The notes under the pieces: model-generated | What the model was told of the DNA's origin: nothing | Database searches by the model: none | The model's input: the letters and a program-made list of their open reading frames with translations, nothing else | Program-made: the position numbers and the translations under genes | In this document: piece after piece, positions 42,804-53,899 of the stretch | How positions within the stretch are numbered: position 1 is the stretch's first letter | How the letters are laid out: each line of letters opens with the position of its first letter | From: Selaginella moellendorffii | Lineage: Eukaryota > Streptophyta > Lycopodiopsida > Selaginellales > Selaginellaceae | Direction: 5' to 3' | Length of the DNA: 64,000 nucleotides | Assembly: GCF_000143415.4 (NCBI RefSeq) | Contig: NW_003314268.1 | Location: 3,844,039-3,908,038 of the forward strand

Positions 42804-45800
42804 GGTGAGAACATTTAGATATTATTCAATGTTATCTTTTTCTAACGAATCTAATTGTGAAGGTGTAGCAAGAGGCATTGCTAGTCTGGAGAAGTCATTT
42901 AACTCATTTGACCCTTAGTGTATTTTCATGAAACTAAATAACATTCATATTATTAAGGAATTTCTCTAGTACCTTTTTTTTACGACATAGAGGCTTGCAT
43001 TTCTTTCAAAGGTGATTTAGTAAAAGGCCTGAGGGCACATGCCATTCTATTTCTCAGACCGGTATTAAGATATACTAGTGCAAAGGGAAAAAGGTATTTG
43101 GTGATCAAGTAAATGGCATGAGGGCACACGCCATTATAAGCCTAAGCGCTAGTGGACACCTCCTTTTTGGTGTCACGCCTCACGCTTCACGCCATCACGC
43201 CATGCCATCACGCCTCCTCTGATTCAGATTCAGATTGTTCACCTTGAAATAAAATACATTAGAAACTTAGTAAAGGAATATTAATGAATCTCACCTTGAA
43301 CCCGAGTTATGAATGCTCTTGTTGCATCTCTTGCATGGTCTGGCAAGGTGATGGTGGCACTCTGCTTCCGCATCCAACCATGCACAACATTATCCACCGA
43401 TATGCTCATGCTGGGATCCCTTGGATTCAGCACCTATCTCTTTTCTAGGCAATCCTTCGTATATCCGGAACTTGGCTTGAACCACTCCACAGTTACATTG
43501 AAGGAGTTAGTTTCCACGTCCTCCTCTGCATCAGTGATGCAGTGCCCCACCCATATCATTTGTTTTTTATTACTGGGTCTGACAAGCACGACCATTCCTT
43601 TGCAGACCTGTACTGGATTGAATGCTGAATCCGGCTTCTTGTTCCTCGGCCCACAATAGTGATCCTCAACATCGTTATCTGTCATTGCATTTCCAGAGGA
43701 CATTGTTCCGCTACTATCTGGTGCTCTGGGTTCTGGCCAAAAGGACTCTTCCAATTCTTCATATACAATCGGCCCATTTTGGATAGCAGATATAATCTTC
43801 TCCCAGTATTCAAGCAAAGGCTTGCACCTCTTAAAATAGGATTCTCCACCAAACACCAACCCCTTCTTCCAGAAGGCAATATGCTATCTAATCCCGGCCA
43901 CTATACTTTCCTGGTCTTTGAGTCCATCCGGGTGCATCGGCCGTGGGGAACCCTGAGGAATCATAGGTTCCCCAGTTATGGGATCTCTCTTGAAGAGTTC
44001 AATGCCATCCACTGGCAGCCACACTGTGTCCCATTCTCTCATCTTGTACCTCATCACTGGAGCACCGTCACGCATGCTGAAATGAAACTGAAGAGGCTTG
44101 GAGTGGCCAATCAGCATTTCGGATCCGTCCCTGATGTAGCCTCTTACAAACCCCTTAAAGTCTGGAACCTCTGTCACAAGTGCAGCTTCAACAGTGCCTT
44201 TGATGCAATTTTGGAATTCATCGTAGAGTTGTGGGAGGGTGAGGACATTGGATCGCCGGAGGGACTCTGCCAGTTGACTGAACATGGCATCGACGTCTTC
44301 ATGAGTGTGCCCAACCATGAGAAAGCCAAGTGTAACCGTTTCAAATATGCCTTTGGCAACAAGCATCGCCAAGTACGCGAAGACGTACATGTTTTTGTTC
44401 TCACTGCTAGCATTGTCTGTTTGGAGCAGAAGATGGGGTGGAAGGCCACATCGGCCGCAAGAACTTCCTTGAGATTCTGCTTCATTTGGATGAGGCTGTG
44501 CATTCACCGGGCGACCAGCCTCGTCGGAATGGCATGAGGCCTCACGTGATAACCCTACAATCTGACGGCCAACATATTCACTGGGATGGCATGGGGCCCC
44601 ACGCGATACTGCAAGCCTTTGCTCCTCCTCCAGCTGAACCCTGTATGGGGTTCGATCGACAAGGGCCTTATGCAAGGGTTGGCCGTTCAGCTCAGTTTGC
44701 GCACTTTGCAGAGACCTTAAGTGTTTTACTAGGGACGCAATCATCATGTTTGCACCCCCGCCACCCCATAGAGGTACAAAGAAGTTCCCATAGTTCTGGG
44801 CACCATTCCCATGAGCGATTATGCCAAATAGAGACACAGGCAGCTGCATGGATGAAGAGATTGCCTTAGGGGCAGGATTGAGTCGAGGTAAGCACGTCTT
44901 TTTCTGGTCCATTTTGTCGTGGATGATGCAGAGGTAAGAGTCAGGTATCTCCATGGAGAGAATCCTGTTATGATAATATGCAGTCCTGCAGCTTCTCTGC
45001 TCGATGTTGTGGTCGAGCTGCCTTCTAACCAACGTCTCTCGCTCTTGAGCGCTGCAAGAATTCTTCGACAAAGCCATTTTGATAGCAGTGCACTCGTCAC
45101 ACTTTGAAAAGCTGGAGTACTTTCCTATACTCACATCCCTGAACCTATTGCTCCACAATCTACTAAATCTAGATTGGCTCAGCTTCCTGTAGCCATTACT
45201 CTGGAGTTCCCGATTCACATCTTCCAATATGGCCCCCTTGGTATACATGGAAGGGAGAACTCGTTGGGTGTCTCGTGTTCCATCTTCCAAGAGGTGGGTT
45301 TTATGTGGTTGCTGCTCGCGACATGTCTCGACAAACCTCTTGAAGATTGCCTCTCCATATACAACATGACCTCTGGTTTTGTGCATACCGTCGTTCCCAT
45401 GGACTGCCTGTTGAACCCTTTGTTCCTCGAACTCAGTTTTGATTCTGTAGAATGTGGTTCGAGGGACTCCATAAATGATTCTCCATGCCTTCATGCAGAC
45501 CAAACCCCTCTAGAAGACCATGCCCCCCACCTGATGTTCTGAAGCATCAACAGATGACCGTAATGCTTCATACACAAAATTGCGAGCTGCCTTCCAGGAC
45601 AATGTCTTGTATCTTGCTCTCTCCTCTTCAATAGCATCCCAATCAACATGTTGACAGCACCTCCTCTTGCAACAAGCAACTGTCGAGACCATTCGATCCT
45701 CCATCGCCATTTTCTGCCTTTTCGGTTCGTTGCTCAGATCCCTTTGGCTGCGCTTTAGGAAGGTGTACTTTCTTTTCCCATGAAGAGATGTTCTGTCATC

Positions 45801-48353
45801 AGTTGTAGTGGTGTTTGATTGTGAATCCTTCACATTCTCAAACACTAAATGCCTCAATTTCCACCGCACAATGCTTCCAATAGTCAGACTGTTTTTTTCT
45901 GTGTCAACAACCTCTAAAATCGCAACTCCAATATCATCCCAACCCAATTCTTGATTAGCAACCGCATCTCTTGGATCGACAACTGTGGCTAAGCCCTCAG
46001 CTACCACCACCCCCTCGGGGTTGTTTAGAAACACCTTTGCCTGAATCCATGTAGCACGGTTCTTAAGATCCACGGAGGGAACATGCGTCGCACTTGCGCT
46101 GTCCCCAACATCTGCTTTCTTCTGCAGATTTTTCAAGGCAACAACAACTTTTACCCCGACGACCATCTCTCCTCGTTCAATAGCGACCACATTCCCATCG
46201 AAGACAGTCTCTACTGATACAGCAGCATTGCCTTCCCCAAGCCTTTGACAGTGTATAACAAAGTTCCGATCCATAGACACAAGGGTCCCTTTTGCAACTC
46301 TCTTCCCACCATTCAAAATATAAACCTTTTCCTCAACCCTGAAGGCCATTCTGAAAGTGCAGAAAAGAAGTTAAGACCATACAAAAAATGATTGGAGAAT
46401 GGCCTAAATCATAACATACCAAATAGCATGAGGCCACATGCCATTATTCAAACATGCTATTGACACCCACGTGAAATTTCGCATTCACAAAATTGGCATG
46501 AGGCCTCATGCCATCTTGATATACACACAGCTGCAGGCAAGTAAAAACATACATGACAATACGCTAGCCATGAAATTGCAAGGGCCCAAGATGGCATGTG
46601 GCCTCATGCCATTTCTAAATGTGGTCCTAAACCATTCCATGGTGAACATACCAGGAAGCACAAGTGCCGAATATCACCTTGCACATGCTAGCGGCTTCCC
46701 AGAGGGGGGCAGTGGCTATGAGGAATTCCTAGAGGGAGCTAGGGAGAGGTTGTCCAGGAGGCCCACAATTTCAAAGACACTGCAGGTCTATGAAGATCAC
46801 ATGGAATCCACGGACCTCACCTACGGCGATGTTCAAAAACTATATTCCAACATTGAGCTGTTGAGAGTGCCTCCAGTTCGCAAAGCGAAGGGGAAGATGG
46901 TCGACTTGGAAACTACCCCGAAGCAGAAAAGGGTGGTCAAGCTCAAGCCGACGTCCGACTCTCCTCCAAAAAAGAAGCTACTCGGTGATGCCATTGCCTT
47001 GGGTTTGAACACTACACCCACCAAAAAGAAGAGCCGCAAAGAGCAGAAAGAGCAAGAAGAGGCAGCAAAAATCGTCGCAGATAATAGTACTTGTTACTAT
47101 TCCAACAAAGTATATACAATCGACGTGAGCCGTATCGACATCCAAAGCAAATACAACCATAGGCTAGTATCTGATGAGTGGGTGGAGAAACTGAAGCAGA
47201 AGATGCTGGCAAGTCCAGTAACACCCGACATCGCAGACGTGATCCCCTACTACCGAACAATGAAGGGCGAGACGAGGTTTCCAGACTTGATCAATAGGAA
47301 GGTGTTGGACGATCAGAACATTCGGTTCTATGCCGTCTCCGGGCAGCATTCTAGCTTGGCGATGCAAGAGATAGTTGTGGATATTATGGTGGGCGAGGAG
47401 GTGAAGAAAGTCTTCAAGACAAGAGTTGTCCGCCTGATAAAAGGCAACTCGCCCCTCCAATCTATCATATACATCTCCCACGCGCAGAATGTCAAGCAAG
47501 AAACGTGCTACAAATCGGGTCTGCACGAGACATTGGCACAAACATGGAAGCTCTGGGTTCAACTAAAGAAGCCACAAAAACCAGGACAAGGACGTGCACT
47601 AGCAACTAGCGCCTGGCAGGTAAGCCTCGTTGCATGTGGCATAGCATGTGGCCTCACGCCATTTCCATTGCAGGAATTCTCGAGTCTTCTCTCGAAAACA
47701 CTGGGGGTCAATGACACACTCAGCATCCATAACATTCTACTGGCGACAAAAGTTGTTTTTGACAAATGGGTAGATGTGCTGAGGAGGTACCATGACGGGG
47801 AGTTACTAAACTCAATGGGTGTGGAGGACGGCCGGAAGCCCAATGATTTGAAGCTCAACGCCTTGCGTTTCTCACGGTCACTAGACGACGACGAACTTCT
47901 GATAGTGGCTAATGCTCTTCTACGTGGTGAGGTAGTCTTCAACAAGACCAAAATGACTCCCGGCCATATTGTGACATACGAGGACTTGTGCACGACTCTG
48001 AGAGCTCGTGCGCTATTGAAGGATTGGATCTTCGAGCAAGTGGCCGTGGAGAGGGTGAGCATCGACACCACGCAAGAGATGATGGAAGCGCTGGATTTGT
48101 CAAATGAAGACATCGACGAGTACGTGAAGGGGGCCCCTAAGTTCATCGATCTGCTGTGGGATGCCACAAAAAGTAAAGCTGAGAAGTTGGATCAGTATCC
48201 AAATTTCATTAAGAGTGATGTCGACCGCCGGCTTCAGAAACAGCTCGACCCCGCAGCAGAGGCCTATCAAGAACCTTACCGGGTATACTTGAATTCGGAT
48301 GAGGATCAAAGGTGGAGGAGCATCATTTCCCGCGGAGATGAGCAGATCAAGAA
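42804..48353. repeat. Left arm of a giant imperfect palindrome
   Basis: It is inverted relative to 51603-58034. The outer end is GGTGAGAACATTTAG, matched by GGTGAGGACATTTAG read inward from 58034. The inner end is in the ParB gene (ATCAAGAA). The arm has two large gaps relative to the other one: about 860 bp near 43166 (small peptide gene) and the ParB 5' exon region near 46640. Confidence 0.92.
43208..46349 (-). pseudogene. Transposase-like gene (DUF7869-like), left copy, three in-frame TAG
   Basis: Two exons, 46349-43295 and 43242-43208 (ends TGA), about 1030 codons. The N-terminus has small beta-rich segments (MAFRVEEKVYILNGGKRVAKG); a Cys-rich CCKRRCC patch follows; then a helix-turn-helix-like stretch (YGVPRTTFYRIKTEFEEQ). 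The core has HDKMDQKKTCLPRL, LLQTDNASSENKNMYVFAYL and VGHTHEDVDAMFSQL, the D...DN-x3-E/Q-NKN...GHT pattern of the uncharacterised DUF7869 proteins, which I infer to be an RNase-H/DDE-type nuclease. The C-terminus (GMVVLVRPSNKKQMIWVG, VTVEWFKPSS) resembles a Tudor/BAH-like chromatin reader. In-frame TAG codons lie at 45510, 43884 and 43434; the right copy has CAG, CAG and TGG there. No frameshifts. Confidence 0.75.
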
Positions 48354-51300
48354 CATCTTTTGTGTGATGGACTTCACAAACGAGGAGATCACTCATGCAG
48401 ACGAAGTCAGCTCCATCTTTAACTTAATGGTGGGACTTGCGGAGGTGGAATCTTTAGTCCACTATATGATCTACGACTCCGAATCCTATCACAAGTTCTG
48501 GAAGGCCTTGAATGAGGTGAAGGCTCGGTTGAAAGGCAAAGAGATGCGGGAGATCCATGGGATAATGGCTAAGAAGAAGATACCGACGAATGTCCGCATC
48601 TTCACACTCGCCCTTGTTATTGGTCCTGCAGCAGAGTGGGACTGGAGTGACTTCCCAGCTTCGTTCGACAAGGCCAATCGAATTGATCTGAGGGAGGTCA
48701 ATTTACCCGTGCCTGAGGAACTGAAGACGGCTATGGAGCTTTCGAATCCAAAGAAAGCTCCAGGTGCAGCATGGGAAATGCTCAGCTGGGTCTTCAACGC
48801 AATAGCGGGTGGGTCACCTGCTTCCGACTCCAAGGGCAAATGCGTTGTCGAGTACAACTGCGGCGGACTATTCTTTCAAGCCGCACTACTCAAGGGTGTC
48901 CCGTGTGTTGCGGTGACAAACTCCATTGAAGAGGTGACTTCAATGGAGCATATAATTACAGTTGCCAAAGAAAAATAGTATCTTCTCTGCGAACCTGGTG
49001 AGTACGCACTTTAAGTTTAAATGTTATCTCACAAGCTCTGTATGCAGAAGCGTGGCCACCCCCAGATGCTGAAACGGCGTTAACAGCTACTGTTAAAGAT
49101 ACCCATGTTGGGCCGAGCTCACAACCTGCACAAGGTAAGGTCACATGAGGCCTCACGCCATTTTGATTATAGATCGTTGTGAATATTCAGACACGAGGAC
49201 TGAAAAGCGCACTGGTGGCACGTCGAAGAAGGACAAACAGACAAGCAATAGGAAAAAAGGAGGTACAAATTATATTTGCAATGGCATGTGGTCTCATGCC
49301 ATTCCTTGCAGGAGACACTTCTTCAAAGGCAAAACAGGCAAGCACCAGCCAAGCTCAAACTGACAGTGGTCATAAAAAGCGAAAGCACGTTGGATAGTCG
49401 TCGGGATCAGAGGCGTTTGATTCGAAAAGGAAGAAGGGCAACGAAAAGATGATAGGTAATGCCTCGCGGTTATGGCGTGTGTGCTCATGCCATTCATTGC
49501 AGATCAAGGGCTGAGTGAAAGCAGGCAGTCACCACCTCCTGACTCAGATTCCTATGGCGGACTCCCCTTCCCCAATCTCAATGGAGAGGTACAATGGATG
49601 AGGGATGCTTTTCAAGTCAGGGCCACGTTTTTCTCATCTCGTCGTCTTCGAAGGGTGCAAGAACGTGCAGAAACCATGTTAAGACAGTCGGGTGAGGATA
49701 CGGTCCTAGGTCACGCACTAAAAAAAGCTATGGATGTTTTGTATTTTGAGATGGAGACTTGGCCAGATGATTTTCCCAAGATGGTCCTGGAAGAACAAGC
49801 CATCCAGCCTGAGCAGCCTATGGAAGAAATGCAGGAGGGGGATGAGGAGCCAGAGAAAGATAATGAGCAGGAAGAGCAGAAGGACGAAGAGGAGGACAAA
49901 GAAGAGGAGGACGAAGAGGACTTGGATGGCCCTCACAATGGTGACGATCACAATAACGACGACGACGATGATGACGACGATGGCCAGCCTGAGGTGGCCA
50001 AAGAGCAGCGGAGGAAGGTCATACAAGACAAACCATCAGGTAAATAATAGTACATCCATTCCTAACCTTTTACCATTTCTAACATTGTCCATGTAGGTCG
50101 TAGAGCAAATGGTAAGTAGAGATTATTCAGTTGAATTAAGATACAAACTCTAGCCTTTAGTGTCGAGGAAGGATAGTGCTAAGGGTTGAAACTTATGTCC
50201 AATCCTTTAGAATCAGCAGTGCGCCCAAGTGATATCGGTCCTAGTTCCTCAATAGCAGTTGATGGTAAATACAGTATAGTCGATTCAATGTGCTAATGAG
50301 TTTGTTTTTAGTAGCACGGGAGGATACCATCTCAATCGAAGGGAGATATTTGGAGATGCATATGGATCCGCCAGTGGACTCTACTTGCCTGCAAGAGTCA
50401 TCAGAGCTGGTGGAGGCTACTATCCATATCAACGCCAAGCAAGCTGACCACGCTCCACTTGATGTTGCCCATACCACTGAGTCAATCTTGTCCACGTATC
50501 CAACTGACGGTGACCAGGTGCCATTGGACCCGCATGAGGCTGCCCCAGCCGCCGAGCCGGTCGTATCCTCATTTCCAACAGACTCAACGTGTGCCAAATC
50601 GTCTGACTACGCGCCGTTGGAACCTCCCTACACCGCCCCTGCTGCCTGTTCGGTCATGTCCACTTTGCCAATGGAGGCACCAGCTGAAATGGCGTGTGAT
50701 CACACACCATCGGAACCACCCCATGCCACTGTTGAGCCAGTTGTACCAGAGTCTACAGCTGAAATGGCATGTGCCCACACGCCATCGGATGCGATTGACC
50801 CCACATTGCAGAGGAGAGTATTTCTGCCCTTCACGTTTCCTCAACCAAAACCCTCTCAACGACCATCGGGAGCACCATTCGCTAATATTGTAGATGGTAA
50901 AATTGACTTGTACCATTTTTTATGCTGACGCATTTCATTTCAGAGTCACGGCGAAGGTACTGTATCATTTTTGATCTGAACGGTGTCCTTTTCTCCCATG
51001 AGCGTGGCTCGTCCTCGAATGTCATTGCACCCTCCAAAGCCTGCGGTCGCAAGTTGGTCAAAAGAGACAGATTCACATTAATCACACGGGAGAAACTGCG
51101 GGATCTAATAATGACCATGCGACACTTAAAACAAAGGGCCGGGTTCAATTTGCAATTGGGAGTTTGGACATCCATGATGCGCCACAATGCATTAACGTTG
51201 CTACAGATGATGCACGATCAGACGCGAGTAATATTACCATTTGACTTTCTCCTAACGCAGGAGGATTGCTTGACTATGGTCCATGTGAGGGGTAGCAAGC

Positions 51301-51602
51301 CCATCTTCGTCAAGCCAGAGGCTGTAGTGATGAACCGGACTGCTAGGTCAAGTGAAATCCTCATCATTGATGACTCGCTAATTAAAACTGCAGCGAACAC
51401 GCACACATATGCAGTGCACCCCATCTCTTGCAGTATGGAAACTAGGGAGAAGAAACCGTATGTTCTGGGGGACCTTGCAAAATGGCTTGGAGCGATGGTG
51501 ATAGAGAACCGGCTAGTCCAGGAGGTGGCTGCAGAAATCAACCAAATGGCAGATGGAACGGTATATCAGAAGCCATTTGATTGGACAGACACCAGTCATC
51601 AT
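46639..51602 (+). pseudogene. ParB-like plus degenerate methyltransferase plus HAD-domain gene (two in-frame TAG)
   Basis: Exons: 46639-47619, 47674-48997, 49048-49134, 49173-49262, 49312-49455, 49503-50039, 50097-50111 (15-bp microexon), 50211-50264, 50312-50896 and 50944 to the palindrome junction at 51602. From the second intron on all borders are phase 1. Domains in order: a linker with basic patches; a ParB/Srx-like domain (TIDVSRIDIQSKYNHR, FYAVSGQHSSLAMQ); a helical region; a methyltransferase-like fold (KCVVEYNCGGLFFQAALLKG, VAVTNSIEE) whose SAM-binding Gly motif is altered; an acidic tract (poly-Asp/Glu); a Pro/Thr-rich region with repeated APAEMACDHTPS units; and an FCP1-like HAD domain (CIIFDLNGVLFS, ILIIDDS) with the second Asp changed to Asn. 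TAG at 48976 and 49395 interrupt an otherwise open frame. The 5' exon is missing in this copy and the 3' end is cut by the inverted repeat. Confidence 0.7.
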
Positions 51603-53520
51603 TTCTTGACCTGCTCATCTCTGCGGGAAACGATGCTCCTCCACCTTTGATCCTCATCCGAATTCACGTATACCCGGTAAGGTTCTCGATAGGCCTCTGC
51701 TGCGGGGTCGAGCTGTTTCTGAAGCCGGCGGTCGACATCCCTCTTAATGAAATTTGGATACTGATCCAACTTCTCAGCTTTACTTTTCGTGGCATCCCGC
51801 AGCAGATCGATGAACTTGGGGGCCCACTTCACGTACTCGTCGATGTCTTCATTTGACAACTCCAGCTCTTCCATCATCTCTTGCATGGTGTCGATGCTCA
51901 CCCTCTCCACGGCCACTTGCTCGAAGATCCAATCCTTCAATAGCGCACGAGCTCTCAGAGTCGTGCACAAGTCCTCGTATGTCACAATATGGCTGGGAGT
52001 CATTTTGGTCTTGTTGAAGACTACCTCACCATGTAGAAGAGTATTAGCCACTGTCAGAAGGTCGTCGTCGTCTAGAGACCGCGAGAAACGCAAGGCGTTG
52101 AGCTTCAAATCATTGGGCTTCCGGCCGTCCTCCACAACCATTGAGTTTAGCAACTCCCCGTCATGGTACCTCCTCAGCACATCTACCCATTTGTCAAAAA
52201 CAACTTTTGTCGCAAGTAGAATGTTATGGATGCTGAGTGTGTCATTGACCCCCAGTGTTTTCGAGAGAAGACTCGAGAATTCCTGCAATGGAAATGGCAT
52301 GAGGCCACATGCTATGCCACATGCAACAAGGCTTACCTGCCAGGCGCTAGTTGCTAGTGCACGTCCTGGTTTTTGTGGCTTCTTCAGTTAAACCCAGAGC
52401 TTCCGTGTTCGTGCCAATGTCTCGTGCAGACCCGATTTGTAGCACGTTTCTTGCTTGACATTCTGCGCGTGGGAGATGGATATGATAGATCGGAGGGGCG
52501 AGTTGCCTTTTATCAGGCGGACAACTCTTGTCTTGAAGACTTTCTTCACCTCCTCGCCCACCATAATATCCACAACTATCTCTTGCATTGCCAAGCTAGA
52601 ATGCTGCCCGGAGATGGCATAGAACCGGATGTTCTGATCGTCCAACACCTTCCTATTGATCAAGTCTGGAAACCTCGTCTCGCCCTTCATTGTTCAGTAG
52701 TAGGGGATCACATCTGCGATGTCAGGTGTTACTGGACTTGCCAGCATCTTCTGCTTCAGTTTCTCCACCCACTCATCAGATATTAGCCTGTGGTTGTATT
52801 TGCTTTGGATGTCGATACGGCTCACGTCGATTGTATATACTTTGTTGGAATAGTAATAAGTACTATTATCTACGATGATTTTTGCTGCCTCTTCTTGCTC
52901 TTTCTGCTCTTTGCGGCTCTTCTTTTTGGTGGGTGTAGTGTTCGAACTCGAGGCAATGGCATCACCGAGTAGCTTCTTTTTTGGACCAGGAGAGTCGGAC
53001 GTCGGCTTGAGCTTGACCACCCTTTTCTGCTTCGGGGTAGTTTCCAAGTCGACCATCTTCCCCTTCGCTTTGCGAACTGGAGGCACTCTCAACAGCTCAA
53101 TGTTGGAATATAGTTTTTGAACATCGCCGTAGGTGAAGTCCGTGGATTCCATGTGATCTTCATAGACCCGCAGCGTCTTTGAAATTGTGGGCCTCCTAGA
53201 CAACCTCTCCCTAGCTCCCTCTAGGAATTCCTCATATCCGCTGCCCCCCTCTGGGAAGCCGCTAGCATGTGCAAGGTGGATCTTGAAGGCGGACGCTGTC
53301 TCTACCACAAGTGCCAGTCCATATTCTTGCATGGAACTGCATGGAGTGTCTGTCACTTGAATGAGGATCCCCATGCTATCTTTTCTCCCACCATCTGTGT
53401 TGTACAGCCTCAGATCCTCGCCTTCCATCCCGAAAGTCCAACTGGTGAGCTCCTCCCCCTTCTCTACATCCACATTGACAGTGGCTGGAAGAAGAACGCA
53501 ATTCCCTGCCTGTTCAGAAA
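51603..53520 (-). pseudogene. ParB-like gene, right inverted copy, 3'-truncated
   Basis: It corresponds to the left copy from its 5' region up to residue DEQ(I/V)KK, where the loop begins. Unlike the left copy it keeps an extra upstream exon after an acceptor at about 53514 (GNCVLLPATVNVDVEKGEEL, WTFGMEGEDLRLYN). It carries TGA at 52694 (CGA in the other copy) and TAA at 52388 (CAA in the other copy). The intron with the palindrome is at about 52270-52345. The methyltransferase-like and HAD parts are absent. Confidence 0.85.
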
Positions 53521-53899
53521 TGCACAACAATTAGAGCTGACAGATGAAAAGCTAGCAGCTGGAAATAACGTGAGGCCACACGCTGCACCACTGCATCAGA
53601 TGTCTTGAGGCTGCATCCTAAGATGGCATGAGGCCACATGCCATCTTGGGCCCTTGCAATTTCATGGCTAGCGTATTGTCATGTATGTTTTTACTTGCCT
53701 GCAGCTGTGTGTATATCAAGATGGCATGAGGCCTCATGCCAATTTTGTGAACTGCGAAACTATTGCCATGTGGGTGTCAAGAGCATGTTTGAAAAATGGC
53801 ATGTGGCCTCATGCTATTGAGGTTGTTTGGTATGTTATGATTTAGGCCATTCTCCAATCATTTTTTGTATGGTCTTAACTTCTTTTCTGCACTTTCAGA

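Noticed and set aside
43659-44537. Plus-strand frame of 292 codons inside the left arm
   Set aside because: Antisense of the transposase-like gene, mirrored at 55736-56347 in the right arm; composition follows the real gene.
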